A stretch of DNA of 64,000 bases from Bacteroidota bacterium (GCA_022567305.1 JADFHF010000014.1:18815-82814), one strand, 5' to 3'; counted from the stretch's first letter, positions 17,676-27,373 are shown. The notes: generated by a model from the letters alone, not told the origin. Numbers and translations are program-made.

Positions 17676-18590
17676 TCAACGAGTTCGGTGCTCTTCAATG
17701 GCGTCAAGGTCGGCATCCATTCTTATGATCAACTCAATAACGCCATCCACAACGGACACGTAAAAATCCTGCGTGATGTATTCATAGTCATCGCCCGGTT
17801 GGTGATACCCTGCGTGGTCTTCGACGCCGAAATAGATAAACGGTATGCCTTGCGTGTGAAAGGGTCCATGGTCGGATGCCATGGTCCAATCGTCTGACCC
17901 CGTTCCCGGCTCGTCGTGTCCAAGCAGCAGCGTAAAATCGCGATCGGAATCAATACCCTGGACAAATTCTTCGAGATACGGATACTGCCGTATCCCGACC
18001 GCATAGAGCTCATGTGTCTCGCTCCGACTGATCATATCCAGGTTAATGTTCAGCGATATGGAGGATATTGGCAGGCACGGATCATCGAGGAACGCCCGAG
18101 CCCCTCTGAGACCTTTCTCCTCTGCATCAAAAGCGGCAATAATCAAAGTGTGTCGCGCCGGGTGCCGAGTGAAGTAAGAAGCAATCGCAACGAGTGCGGC
18201 GGCGCCTGACGCGTTGTCGTCCGCTCCGTTAAAAATTTCACCCCCTCGAATGCCTACGTGATCGTAATGAGCGGAAATCACGATGGCTTTCCCGGGCGAG
18301 TCAGACCCTTCGATTCGCCCAATCAGATTTACACCTTCCCGATCGTCGTCAAGCGGGAATGACTGTTCTATGGACTCTCCGCACGCCATGAGGCTAAGAG
18401 AGGCAAATCTTGTCTTCAAGTACTCCCTTGCTTTGGCCCCTCCTGCTGTTCCTGCATCTCGTCCCTCGTAATCATCGGACGAGAGTGTCTCGACGTCTTT
18501 TAGCAACGCCAGAGCGTCGAATCGCTCTTGGCTGAGACCGGGATGCGCGCTGAGCGCGATCATGGAGAGAAGTAGAAACCGTATGGTCAT
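17676..18590 (-). CDS. Secreted M28-family zinc aminopeptidase
   Basis: A 304-residue exported metallopeptidase with a signal peptide (MTIRFLLLSMIALSAHPGLS). The two-zinc site of family M28 can be followed: AHYDHVG (His, Asp), NGADDNASG (bridging Asp), AFDAEEKGLRG (catalytic and ligand Glu), NLDMISR (Asp) and DHAGYHQPGDDYEYI (last His). Like others of the family it should remove N-terminal residues from peptides in the periplasm. Transcribed alone; the gene upstream on the same strand is separated by a terminator. Confidence 0.92.
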   Translation of the reverse strand: MTIRFLLLSMIALSAHPGLSQERFDALALLKDVETLSSDDYEGRDAGTAGGAKAREYLKTRFASLSLMACGESIEQSFPLDDDREGVNLIGRIEGSDSPGKAIVISAHYDHVGIRGGEIFNGADDNASGAAALVAIASYFTRHPARHTLIIAAFDAEEKGLRGARAFLDDPCLPISSISLNINLDMISRSETHELYAVGIRQYPYLEEFVQGIDSDRDFTLLLGHDEPGTGSDDWTMASDHGPFHTQGIPFIYFGVEDHAGYHQPGDDYEYITQDFYVSVVDGVIELIIRMDADLDAIEEHRTR

Positions 18591-18655
18591 GAATCGATGG
18601 ACAGATTGTGGAAATGCCGGTAACGGAGCGTCAACGAGTCGGTTTCCTTTAAAGC

Positions 18656-18690
18656 AGAAAAGGGATCGTGCAAAAGCACGACCCCTTTAT
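18656..18690 (-). terminator. Rho-independent terminator downstream of the HEAT-like gene
   Basis: On the minus strand AAGGGGTCGTGC, loop TTTT and GCACGATCCCTT form a long stem with one mismatch, followed by TTCTGC. It ends the 18722-19177 gene and separates it from the M28 peptidase gene. The A/T-flanked stem could also work on the plus strand. Confidence 0.75.
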
Positions 18691-18721
18691 CCCATCACAA
18701 TGAGTTTATCCTTGTTACAGT

Positions 18722-19177
18722 CTATGCGATATTCGATTCAGCAAGTACGGCCTGAATCGTCTTACGAATGTTTTTCGATCGTTCAAATCGCACGCTTCGC
18801 TTTAAGAATTCGAGAGCCCAGTCACTATTCATATTAGCCAGCGTCACAACGGCCATCCTCCTGAGGTTTTCCTTGTCACCGTTTCGATAAATTCGCATGA
18901 CGTCAAAAACCGCAGCTGCCACATCAAGATTATCTCCGTGACGAATGACGAGTCTCATGGCTGCCTGCTGCACTCCATCGTGTGAAGATTGCAATGCCTC
19001 AACGAGGTTCGTGCTAAACTGGGTCCAGTCGACTTTTGAATGCGCGCTGCGCGCAGAAGCTTGCAGTGCTTCGATTGCGTCGTTTTCACCCGGATTAGAC
19101 TCGGTTCCGGCAACTGAGATACCGACGATGCCAATAGATAGAAATGCTACAACCAGTAGCGAGAATAAATTTTTCAC
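18722..19177 (-). CDS. Small secreted HEAT-like repeat protein
   Basis: A 151-residue protein starting at GTG with a signal peptide (MKNLFSLLVVAFLSIGIVG to VAG). The mature part is all-helical by appearance and has at least three HEAT-like units: VEALQSSHDGVQQAAMRLVI, then LRRMAVVTLANMNSDWALEF, then IRKTIQAVLAES. A mean size of 35-40 residues per unit fits HEAT/armadillo repeats. Presumably a periplasmic protein-protein adaptor; no partner is evident. The downstream terminator suggests a single-gene transcript. Confidence 0.7.
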   Translation of the reverse strand: MKNLFSLLVVAFLSIGIVGISVAGTESNPGENDAIEALQASARSAHSKVDWTQFSTNLVEALQSSHDGVQQAAMRLVIRHGDNLDVAAAVFDVMRIYRNGDKENLRRMAVVTLANMNSDWALEFLKRSVRFERSKNIRKTIQAVLAESNIA

Positions 19178-19310
19178 AGCTTGACCCTCCCAAATACTTG
19201 CTATGACGATGAGATATTGTTGAGAGGCGCTCTACGGCAGCTGACTGCTGAGAGTTGCAAGATCCGCAGGAATTAATTCACCGGGTTCACTGGGGGACAG
19301 GGCCAACCAG

Positions 19311-20561
19311 CTAAGACTTGGATCCCTTGAGCCCGCGTGCCGACCGTTCTGCAAGTAGGTTGGCATCATAGGATCGAACCCGATTTGCTCGGGAGGCATA
19401 CCGGCTCAAACCAATCTGAATCAGTCGTTCGACCAGTTCAGGGAATTCCACTCCGGTCGGTTTCCAGAGGTAAAATGACAGAGAACCCGGGATCGTGTTG
19501 ATCTCATTGAAATAGACCCTACCCGAGTCTTCGTCCATCAGAAAATCAATTCGGGCAGCTCCCGCGCATCCAAGCAATTGAAAAATTTGGACGGCAAGAG
19601 AACGGACTCGTGTCGCCAGATCTTCAGACACCGGTGCTGGAATCAGTCTCTCTTGTGAGGCCATTCCGCCCTGGGCGTCCGGGTGTTTGGCGCCTATTCT
19701 CTGGGCACGTACACCTTGGTCACCTACTCCTTTGCCACCGACGTCGCCCGACATATACTTGTCTTCGTACGTGAGAATACCCCTCGTAACCGGTTCCTCC
19801 AGAACGCTCGCAACCGCATCATCTTCGTCGCCAAGCACACTACAGTTAAGCTCTCGCAGGTTCACGATTGCTTTTTCGATCATGACATCTTCGTCGTATC
19901 GAAAGGCTTCTTCGATCGCGTAGTCGAGTTTTTCGCGTGATTCCACGTGACTAATTCCGACCGAGGAGCCGAGTTTGACCGGCTTGACGACCAGAGGGAG
20001 ACCCAGAGACGAAGTGAGTTGATCGAGCCAGATTTCTTCGCGATCCGCCCACTGCTTCTCACGCACATTTTGAGACGGTAAGACCGGAATTTCAAACGAT
20101 TCGCAGTATTGTTTTGCACGAACCTTGTCCATCGCCAGTGACGAGGCCAACACTCCGCTTCCCGTATAGGGGACATCCAAGAGCTCACACAATCCCTGCA
20201 TGCCCCCGTTTTCGCCCGAGCCTCCGTGCAATCCGAGAAACATCACATCTATGGTCCATTCTCTCGAAGTCCGGGAAAAAAATCCTCGATTCGCGTCCTC
20301 CCTGAGGTGGAGTCGCCTATTCATTCCTGGAATGATCTCGACTCGCGTCGCCTTTTTCAACAACGCGGAAACATCGGTATACGCTTCGATACTGAGTAAC
20401 TCATCTCCCGTATACCACATTCCATCCTTCGCCAGGTAGATGGCAACCGGGGTATATCGCGATCGATCCATGGCTGAGGCGGCTTGAAGCGAGGTGATAA
20501 TCGAAACCTCGTGTTCCGGCGAAAGTCCTCCGAATACGATTCCGATGGAGAGAGACGACAT
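19311..20561 (-). CDS. ddl: D-alanine--D-alanine ligase
   Basis: ATP-grasp enzyme that joins two D-alanines for the peptidoglycan precursor. The product is 417 residues from ATG 20561, where the family N-terminus SLSIGIVFGGLSPEHEVSII begins; the 44 extra residues of the longer frame lie in the divergent promoter region. Also visible are LGLHGGSGENGGMQGLCELL, VVKPVKLGSSVGISHV, and FNEINTIPGSLSFYLW near the C-terminus. The protein is longer than usual (typically 310-370) because of a Gly/Gln/Lys-rich insertion of about 25 residues between DKYMSG and GGMASQERLIPAP and an extended C-terminus. The insertion is in a surface loop beside the active site in known structures. Confidence 0.95.
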   Translation of the reverse strand: MSSLSIGIVFGGLSPEHEVSIITSLQAASAMDRSRYTPVAIYLAKDGMWYTGDELLSIEAYTDVSALLKKATRVEIIPGMNRRLHLREDANRGFFSRTSREWTIDVMFLGLHGGSGENGGMQGLCELLDVPYTGSGVLASSLAMDKVRAKQYCESFEIPVLPSQNVREKQWADREEIWLDQLTSSLGLPLVVKPVKLGSSVGISHVESREKLDYAIEEAFRYDEDVMIEKAIVNLRELNCSVLGDEDDAVASVLEEPVTRGILTYEDKYMSGDVGGKGVGDQGVRAQRIGAKHPDAQGGMASQERLIPAPVSEDLATRVRSLAVQIFQLLGCAGAARIDFLMDEDSGRVYFNEINTIPGSLSFYLWKPTGVEFPELVERLIQIGLSRYASRANRVRSYDANLLAERSARGLKGSKS

Positions 20562-20687
20562 GCAAGGTCTGCTTGTATGAAAGTCGATAAAATACGGCGT
20601 CCAGATCTTTAGACCCGTACCGAAAGCAAAGGGTGCCTCTTGCTTAGCGGATTCAGTTCGCCGATCTTTCGCGCCGGGTTTCACATT

Positions 20688-21389
20688 ATGCAAATCGCAC
20701 TCATTTCAGACGTCCACTCGAACCTCCAGGCGCTTGAAGCCGTCATGGAGCGTATTGACGGGGTGTCCGTCGATACGATCTTTTGTCTCGGGGATGTGGT
20801 CGGTTACGGAGCGGATCCATCCGCGTGTCTCGAGATCGTCCGTGAACGGTGTTCGGGCATCGTTTTGGGAAACCACGACCTAGCCGTTTCGACCGGATTG
20901 CACGCATCCTACCTACCGAAAGATGGCCGGAAGGCCGCTCGACAAAATCGGAAAGCTCTGTCGGAGGGTGAGCTCGAGTTCCTTAAGTCGTTACCCTATT
21001 TTCTTGAGGAGGAGGCGTGTTCGCTGGTCCACGCGACACCACTAACCCCTGAGAGATGGATCAGGCTGAGCTCATTTCAGCTGTCCCAGGCGCAGTTTGA
21101 TTGCTTTGAGACGGATGTATGCTTTATGGGTCATTCACACAAACCGAGTGTGATCTCCGATAAACTCGGTGTTCACCAGGTTCGCCACGGTCACCGTTAC
21201 CTGATCAACATTGGGAGCGTCGGCCAGCCCAGAGACGGCGACCCTCGAGCATGCGTCGCGTTTTTTAATACCGAACGATGCGAGTATCGTCTTGAGCGGA
21301 TCGAATATGATATCGAAAAGGCCGCAGAACGTATCAAAGAAGAAGGTCTACCGAAGCGCCTTGGAAAGCGACTGGCCATCGGCGTTTGA
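20688..21389 (+). CDS. Metallophosphoesterase (YfcE/MJ0936-like)
   Basis: A 233-residue calcineurin-fold phosphodiesterase. The start ATG 20688 opens directly on the first metal motif ISDVHSNLQALEAV; the longer frame from 20640 was rejected. Further metal-binding blocks follow in the usual order: CLGDVVGYGADP, GNHDLAVS, LVHATP and FMGHSHKPSV, then NIGSVGQPRDGDPRACVAFF near the C-terminus. Substrate unknown; proteins of this class include phosphodiesterases and Ap4A hydrolases. Divergent from ddl, with about 125 bases of shared upstream DNA. Its stop codon lies inside a 13-bp tandem repeat. Confidence 0.9.
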   Translation: MQIALISDVHSNLQALEAVMERIDGVSVDTIFCLGDVVGYGADPSACLEIVRERCSGIVLGNHDLAVSTGLHASYLPKDGRKAARQNRKALSEGELEFLKSLPYFLEEEACSLVHATPLTPERWIRLSSFQLSQAQFDCFETDVCFMGHSHKPSVISDKLGVHQVRHGHRYLINIGSVGQPRDGDPRACVAFFNTERCEYRLERIEYDIEKAAERIKEEGLPKRLGKRLAIGV

Positions 21390-21417
21390 AAGGGGCGTTT
21401 AGAAGAGGCGTTTAGAA
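21381..21417. repeat. Three copies of a 13-bp tandem repeat over the 3' end of the phosphoesterase gene
   Basis: GGCGTTT starts at 21381, 21394 and 21407, each followed by TGAAA, AGAAG or AGAAA, so the period is exactly 13. The first copy contains the TGA stop codon of the gene; the others lie just after it. Confidence 0.75.
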
Positions 21418-21451
21418 AGTTGGTCTAGAAATGATGTATCTCCACGACCCA

Positions 21452-22756
21452 CTACACATCGTTTTCAACCAATTGACTTCGATTGTAGATGGCGAATGCC
21501 CTTCCGATCATGGGGCTTCCGATGAACGGTGTGTTCCGACTCTTTGAATGGATATGTGAGCGTTCAAAGGTCCATTGGGTGTCGGCATCAAAAACAGTCA
21601 GGTTCGCCTCGGCACCCACAAAGATTTCAGGCATCGCCAATTTGAGAACGCGTCGCGGTGCCGTGGTAATTTTTGCTATCGCTTCAGCGATGGATAGAAT
21701 GCCGGGTTCGATGAGTTCTCTACCGATCAGACCCCAAGCCGTCTCCAGTCCAATGATTCCAAATGGTGCAGCCGTGAACTCAACCTCTTTTTCGAACGAT
21801 GCATGCGGAGCATGGTCCGTACAAATTGCATCGATCGTCCCGTCTTTCAATCCCTCCTTTATGGCCTCCACGTCCTCAGTCGTTCGAAGAGGCGGATGCA
21901 TCTTCAGGTGGGTATCGAAGGACCGAGTCTCCACTTCCTCATGTGTAAGTGAAAAATGGTGTGGACAAACTTCCGCAGTAACGGGAATCCCCTTCCGCTT
22001 TGCGTCGCGGACCAGTTCTACTGCACCGGTTGACGAGATGTGCGCCACGTGGACATGTCCGCCCGTAAAATCGGCGAGCAGAATGTCGCGAGCGATCATG
22101 ACCTCTTCAGACAGCGATGGAATGCCGGCCAGACCCAGACGAGTAGAAACGGCTCCTTCATGCATCTGTCCATGCGGATTCAAAGAGAGTTCTTCCATGT
22201 GGTTGATGATCGGCGCATCCAGCATCTTGGCGTATTCGAGTGCATGACGCATGAGAGATGCATCCTGGACCGGCGACCCGTCGTCACTGAATGCGACTGC
22301 GCCTCCCGCTTTCAGGTCGGCCATTTCTGCCAACTGCTCACCCTCACGCTTTTGCGAAACGCAAGCGATCGGATGTACATCTACAGGTGTGTCATCACCC
22401 CTTTCCCGGACAAATTCTACGACATCGCGGGTATGTATGGGCGGATCGGTATTCGGCATGCAGGCTACGGCCGTAAAGCCGCCGAATGCAGCTGCCCTGC
22501 ACCCAGATTCGATCGTCTCTTTGTGCTCGTGACCCGGCTCACGCAAATGAACATGCATATCCATCCATCCGATGGAAATCAATTTCCCCGTTGCATCCAG
22601 CTCATGGGTTCCGTTGGACGACAGACCCTCACCGATCTCGACTATTTGTCCATCCTTGATCAGAATGTCCCCGCGTTCGGACTGGTCTGCGCCGGGATAA
22701 TAAATCGATCCCCCTTTGATAAGCAGGTCAGGCGTATGATAATCGTTCGGTGCCAT
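21452..22756 (-). CDS. pyrC: Dihydroorotase (class I, zinc)
   Basis: Amidohydrolase of pyrimidine biosynthesis that cyclises carbamoyl-aspartate to dihydroorotate; 434 residues. The zinc ligands and substrate residues are in place: MDMHVHLREPGHEHKE (HxH and Arg), a carbamylated-lysine-type central region, PIINHMEE, HVHVAHIS and ICTDHAPH. The start ATG 22756 overlaps the stop codon of the DPP IV gene (TGATG), so the two are translationally coupled in one operon. The mix of a peptidase with a pyrimidine enzyme appears to be a chance operon. Confidence 0.94.
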   Translation of the reverse strand: MAPNDYHTPDLLIKGGSIYYPGADQSERGDILIKDGQIVEIGEGLSSNGTHELDATGKLISIGWMDMHVHLREPGHEHKETIESGCRAAAFGGFTAVACMPNTDPPIHTRDVVEFVRERGDDTPVDVHPIACVSQKREGEQLAEMADLKAGGAVAFSDDGSPVQDASLMRHALEYAKMLDAPIINHMEELSLNPHGQMHEGAVSTRLGLAGIPSLSEEVMIARDILLADFTGGHVHVAHISSTGAVELVRDAKRKGIPVTAEVCPHHFSLTHEEVETRSFDTHLKMHPPLRTTEDVEAIKEGLKDGTIDAICTDHAPHASFEKEVEFTAAPFGIIGLETAWGLIGRELIEPGILSIAEAIAKITTAPRRVLKLAMPEIFVGAEANLTVFDADTQWTFERSHIHSKSRNTPFIGSPMIGRAFAIYNRSQLVENDV

Positions 22757-25062
22757 CAGAGATTCTCCTTGATAAACTCTGTGACGGCTGTGAATAGATG
22801 GAGACGCGTTTTCCCTCCGCTGATGCCGTGATTTCGACCGGGATACATCATAAACGAGAATGGTTTGTTGGCAGCTTGCAACGCATCGATCATCTGTACC
22901 GAATTCTGGAAATGGACATTGTCGTCATAGTCTCCATGGATGATGAGCAGCTTTTGACGCTCTGACAAATTCTTCGCGTAATTGATGGGAGCGCCTTCGC
23001 CATATCCCGCCTTGTTCTTCTCTGGGGTGGACATGTATCGTTCGGTATAAATCGTGTCGTATAGGCGCCAATCGGTGACAGGAGCTACAGATACACCCAC
23101 TTTGAATACATCCGGTCCCTCGCCCGTGAGCATCGACATCAACGTTATGTACCCGCCATAAGACCAGCCCCAGATCCCGATACGATCCCCGTCCACATAC
23201 GGAAGAGAACCTAGGTGTTTTGCGGCTGCAATCTGATCTGCGGCTTCTACCTGACCCAAACGTTCATACGTCATGCTCTTGAATTTCTTTCCTCTGGCGC
23301 CCGTCCCCCGGTTGTCCACGCTCGCGATCAGAATATCTAATTCTTCAACCAGGTAGGCATGCCACAGATATCTGGAATCTCCCCAGGTGTCTCGAACCGT
23401 TTGCGATCCCGGTCCTCCGTAGACATACATCAACAGTGGATAAGATTTCTCCGAATCAAAATCGCTCGGCTTCATCAGGTATGCATTTAGACTGGTTCCG
23501 TCGGCGCTGGGTACGGTGAAGAATTGGGGCTCGGGCAGGTTGTATTCCGAAAGCTCTTTCTTTAGCGCCCGGTTGCCCTCCAACACCTTGATTTGCACAC
23601 CGTTCGATCGGTGCAGTGTCCAAGATCGGGGTGACGTTGTATTCGAATAGGAGTCGATAAAGTGCGAAAAATCGGACGACAGGTTTACGGAGTGCGACCC
23701 GGCCTTATCAGTAACCCGAACCGGATGCGAAGTCGTAGCCCCTTCGTCTCCTGCCTCGGCTTCGATAGAAATACTGTAAAGCTGCCGCTCAAGCGGGTTG
23801 TTAATGGCCGCAGTAAAATAGGCCAGCTGATTTTCTTCGTCGATCCCGTGAAAAGCCGTTACATCCCACTCGCCGGCGGTAATTGCAGAAATTTGATTTC
23901 CGTTCAAGTCGTAGAGGTAGAGGTGATTGAAGCCACTCGTCTCACTCATCCACACGAAATGATTTCCGTCCTTCAAGAACGTGATCTTGGACTCGCCGAC
24001 ACTGATCCAACTGGACTCCTTTTCAGTCAGGATAATGGATGGGGTCGCTGACTCGGGGTCGCCCAATAAGAGATCTAAATTGTTCTGGTAACGGTTTAAA
24101 CGAATCATCCATACCCATTGCTGTCCATCTGTTAAGGGGGTCCATCCCATTCGAGATATATACTCATACTGGTCGCCTCCCTCATGCCAGGTGTCCGTAT
24201 CGATAAACTGCGACACACCCGTCCCGACGTCGATGATGCCGATCTGAATCTCGCTATTGGATTCACCGGCCTTGGGGTACCGAAAATGATCATAGTCAGG
24301 ATACTGGCCACGAAGGTCCGTCATAGCGAAATCACGCGTTGCACTTTCGTCCAACTTGAAATAGGATATAAATCGTCCATCCGGACTCCATTGCCATCCA
24401 TCGCGAAGACCGAATTCTTCCTCATAAACCCAGTCGAAAGTCCCGTTAATGATCGATCCGTCTGCACCGTCGGTGGTCAGCGCTTTTTCGGTCATGGATT
24501 CCAGGTCGACGACGAACAAATTCCTCTCGCGGACGAATGCGACCGAATTTCCATCCGGACTGAACTTGGCAAACATCTGAAATCCCTGGCTTCGATCGCT
24601 AAGAGGTGTAAGGTCGCCGGATTCGAATTCGTAGATGTAGTAGAATCCTTTCGTCGGAAGTCTCCAGACTCGCTCTGAATCGGTATAAATCAGAACTTTT
24701 GTATTGTCCGCTGAGAACGCATAGTTCTCGATGGCGATCAGACGATCAACGTCAATCCCGAATAGAATCGAACCGTCGATCAAAACGTGGCGCTCATCCG
24801 TCTCCAGATTGTAGGACAATAGATTCGTTCCACCATCCTCTTCATCAGATTCGGTATATCTGATAACCGGTCCTTCTGCGGCCCAACGACCACCCGCAAA
24901 GAACTTCCCGTCAAATTTTTGGGAATCATGGATATCGGTGAGCGTAAGTGAGCGCGGAACGTCGACTTGTCTGGCTGCGGACGTGTCCGCACCAAAAGCG
25001 AGAATGACCACGCAAAACCCTACACTCAACGGCGCCGTCATTTTATTGAATCTTGTTCTCAT
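22756..25062 (-). CDS. Dipeptidyl-peptidase IV (S9B) family prolyl peptidase, exported
   Basis: A 768-residue serine exopeptidase that releases X-Pro dipeptides in this family. Start ATG 25062 (MRTRFNK) gives a signal peptide ending before ARQVDVPRS; an ATG 21 bases further in is also possible. The N-terminal eight-bladed propeller contains the double-glutamate helix WVYEEEFGLRDG that anchors the substrate amino group. The C-terminal hydrolase domain has the nucleophile in GIWGWSYGGYITLM (about Ser635), the Asp in HGDYDDNVHFQNS and the His in PGRNHGISGG. The gene shares its stop with the pyrC start and is divergent from alr. Confidence 0.95.
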   Translation of the reverse strand: MRTRFNKMTAPLSVGFCVVILAFGADTSAARQVDVPRSLTLTDIHDSQKFDGKFFAGGRWAAEGPVIRYTESDEEDGGTNLLSYNLETDERHVLIDGSILFGIDVDRLIAIENYAFSADNTKVLIYTDSERVWRLPTKGFYYIYEFESGDLTPLSDRSQGFQMFAKFSPDGNSVAFVRERNLFVVDLESMTEKALTTDGADGSIINGTFDWVYEEEFGLRDGWQWSPDGRFISYFKLDESATRDFAMTDLRGQYPDYDHFRYPKAGESNSEIQIGIIDVGTGVSQFIDTDTWHEGGDQYEYISRMGWTPLTDGQQWVWMIRLNRYQNNLDLLLGDPESATPSIILTEKESSWISVGESKITFLKDGNHFVWMSETSGFNHLYLYDLNGNQISAITAGEWDVTAFHGIDEENQLAYFTAAINNPLERQLYSISIEAEAGDEGATTSHPVRVTDKAGSHSVNLSSDFSHFIDSYSNTTSPRSWTLHRSNGVQIKVLEGNRALKKELSEYNLPEPQFFTVPSADGTSLNAYLMKPSDFDSEKSYPLLMYVYGGPGSQTVRDTWGDSRYLWHAYLVEELDILIASVDNRGTGARGKKFKSMTYERLGQVEAADQIAAAKHLGSLPYVDGDRIGIWGWSYGGYITLMSMLTGEGPDVFKVGVSVAPVTDWRLYDTIYTERYMSTPEKNKAGYGEGAPINYAKNLSERQKLLIIHGDYDDNVHFQNSVQMIDALQAANKPFSFMMYPGRNHGISGGKTRLHLFTAVTEFIKENL

Positions 25063-25300
25063 CGACTTGATCGGGGATCGCGGTGGTTCGCTAGAGCCTG
25101 GTTCCACATGACCTGTTTTCCCTTGGGGATCCAAGGTAAAGCCCCCACATTTATGATTTAAGCACTTGACATCCGATCATTAAAGAGTTCAAATACTCTC
25201 CACATCCGCTCATATTAGGCTGTGTAGCGAATCGCGCTCGACGCAAGTAACTTCAGGCCCTCCTCAACCATCCGGATGATTCACATTCGCGTCGTCAATT

Positions 25301-26422
25301 ATGGGTCTGGATCCTCATCATTTGACTCCAACGAAGGCCCTCGTCGACCTGGCGAGCCTAACCCATAATCTTCGTGTTTTTCAGCGTCAAGCGCCAGGCA
25401 TCAAATTGATCGGAGTCGTTAAGGCCGACGCGTATGGACACGGAAGCCTTGAAGTTTCGAGGGCACTTCTCTCCAACGGAGTCCGCAGCCTGGCCGTTGC
25501 GACCGTTGCAGAGGCGGTTGAGCTACGCCGGGCAGGGATTGCCGAAACGATCCTGGTTTTTGGCGCCCCTCGGAGAGACTCAATAGCAGCATGCGTCGAA
25601 TATGACCTTGAGCCATTCATAACCGGACCCGAATCCGTGGACATCATACGGCCGTATTCCGGACTTCGGGTGCATCTATTGGTTGACACAGGCATGGCTC
25701 GACTCGGCATTCATCCGGATGAGGTGGAAGCGATCGTCCAAGCCATCGACCAGATGCCTGGTGTTCACTTGCAGGCTCTCAGCACCCACTTTGCGACTGC
25801 AGGCCAGCCAGGGTCTTCCTTTGCCCGCGAGCAATGGAGTAGATTCAAGGCCGTTTTGTCGAAACTCGGACCAAGTCCCGCCCCGGTCCATATGGCAAGC
25901 AGTAGCGCCGTGTTCACGATTCCCGAATCCATCGATCCGAACATCGTGGAATCAGCCAGAATTGGCATTGGGCTGTACGGTTTGCTTGAACCAATGCCTG
26001 GTGCCCCAGAGTCGATCTTCAAACCGGTTATGACGTTTCAATCCGAGGTGGCGCACGTGAAATGGGTGGAAGCGGGAGCACCGGTCTCTTACAACTCAGG
26101 ATGGCGAGCTCCGGCCAGAACCCGAATCGCTACGGTTGCCGCGGGGTACGCCGATGGATATCCCAGGATTCTAACCACCCGATCGTCGGTCGGAATCAAT
26201 GGTTCGCTTTATCCTGTCGTCGGAGCAATTTGCATGGATCTGTTCATGGTCGATCTAGGTTCAGAACCAGATAACAAGCCCGAGATCGTCCCGGGAGAGA
26301 CGGTGATTCTCTTCGGTTCTGGAGGACCCAGTGCCCTTGATATTGCCAAACAGGCCGAGACCATTCCATATGAGTTAGTTTGCGGTGTCGGGTCTCGCGT
26401 CCTGCGGATCTACTCGTCCTGA
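25301..26422 (+). CDS. alr: Alanine racemase
   Basis: PLP-dependent enzyme that supplies D-alanine for cell-wall synthesis; 373 residues, normal length. The PLP lysine is in VVKADAYGHG (Lys41), the PLP-phosphate region is around residues 205-225 (ARIGIGLYG), and the second catalytic base is the Tyr in PVSYNSGW. AAGYADGYPR and GAICMDLFMVDLG follow in their normal place. Divergent from the DPP IV-pyrC operon, so two promoters lie in 25063-25300. Confidence 0.97.
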   Translation: MGLDPHHLTPTKALVDLASLTHNLRVFQRQAPGIKLIGVVKADAYGHGSLEVSRALLSNGVRSLAVATVAEAVELRRAGIAETILVFGAPRRDSIAACVEYDLEPFITGPESVDIIRPYSGLRVHLLVDTGMARLGIHPDEVEAIVQAIDQMPGVHLQALSTHFATAGQPGSSFAREQWSRFKAVLSKLGPSPAPVHMASSSAVFTIPESIDPNIVESARIGIGLYGLLEPMPGAPESIFKPVMTFQSEVAHVKWVEAGAPVSYNSGWRAPARTRIATVAAGYADGYPRILTTRSSVGINGSLYPVVGAICMDLFMVDLGSEPDNKPEIVPGETVILFGSGGPSALDIAKQAETIPYELVCGVGSRVLRIYSS

Positions 26423-26559
26423 CTTCGGATCTTTTTTCGCCACCTGTAATTCGTCGGGAAAGTATTATATTCAGGCGATTCTCAGGCAGTTTGTCCACCG
26501 GATCTGTTGCCCCTAGAAGAATCCAAACCCCACACGGAAAGATAGCAAGGACACATATC

Positions 26560-27303
26560 ATGGCGAGTACTTTCGATCCAGCAGAACTACACATCCTGGT
26601 CGTAGATGACGAAGAGGATATCGTAGAGGTCGTTGGACATTTCCTAAAACAGGAGAATTTCAACGTCCACAAGGCCTATTCTGGAACCGAGGCTCTTGAA
26701 AAAGCATCGCCAGAAATTGACTTAATCGTTCTCGACATCATGCTTCCGGAAATGGATGGATACGAGGTTTGCAGGCGACTTCGATCTCGGGTCGAAACCG
26801 AGATGATCCCCATCATTTTCCTTTCTGCCAAAAGTGAAGAAGATGATCAGATCAAAGGCCTTATGCTCGGCGCAGATGCTTATTTGACCAAACCCGTGTC
26901 ACCACAGGTTATTGTCGCTCATGTAAAAGCCGTTCTTCGGCGATCTGGAATTGAAGAAAGTCGCACGTTAACGGTTAATAATCTGACCATCTATGAGGAT
27001 GAATACCGGGCCTCGTTGGACGGTAAAGATCTCGGCCTCACACTCACTGAGTTCGAATTGGTCCGATATTTAGTTCGTCATCCCAGAAAGGCCTTTACTC
27101 GTCAGCAGCTTCTCGAGACCATTTGGAAGGATGCCATGATGGTTACCGAACGTACGGTCGATGCACACATTAAGAACCTTCGGGAGAAGCTCGGCTCATT
27201 TGCTCAGCATATTCAGACGGTACGAGGCGTTGGATACCGATTCGTAAAGGAAGAAGGTGCTTCGGAAGAGCGTGTCCAAGAGGAGAACGTCAACGACGAA
27301 TAG
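26560..27303 (+). CDS. OmpR/PhoB-family response regulator
   Basis: A 247-residue DNA-binding response regulator, first gene of a two-component pair. The receiver domain (residues about 10-130) has the acidic pair VVDDEED, the phospho-acceptor Asp59 in LIVLDIMLPEMDG, and KP at ADAYLTKP. The winged-helix output domain has LTLTEFELVRYLVRHP, LLETIWKD, RTVDAHIKNLREKLG and TVRGVGYRF. The ATG at 26560 was taken; upstream codons in the same frame do not resemble the family. The cognate kinase starts 70 bases later. PhoB-like by sequence, but no pst genes are near. Confidence 0.93.
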   Translation: MASTFDPAELHILVVDDEEDIVEVVGHFLKQENFNVHKAYSGTEALEKASPEIDLIVLDIMLPEMDGYEVCRRLRSRVETEMIPIIFLSAKSEEDDQIKGLMLGADAYLTKPVSPQVIVAHVKAVLRRSGIEESRTLTVNNLTIYEDEYRASLDGKDLGLTLTEFELVRYLVRHPRKAFTRQQLLETIWKDAMMVTERTVDAHIKNLREKLGSFAQHIQTVRGVGYRFVKEEGASEERVQEENVNDE

Positions 27304-27373
27304 GCTGAACGGGCTGCATTCCCGTTCGATTCCTCTCAATCCTGATTGATTCAAACCGACCGGCCCCCTCCCC

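Noticed and set aside
22040..22831. 263-codon plus-strand open frame across dihydroorotase and the end of DPP IV
   Set aside because: It runs antisense to two unmistakable genes, has no family motif, and its residue mix is that of a shadow frame.
27307..27327. GAACGGG/CCCGTTC hairpin between the response regulator and kinase genes
   Set aside because: No T-run follows and the genes are an obvious pair; at most an mRNA-processing hairpin.
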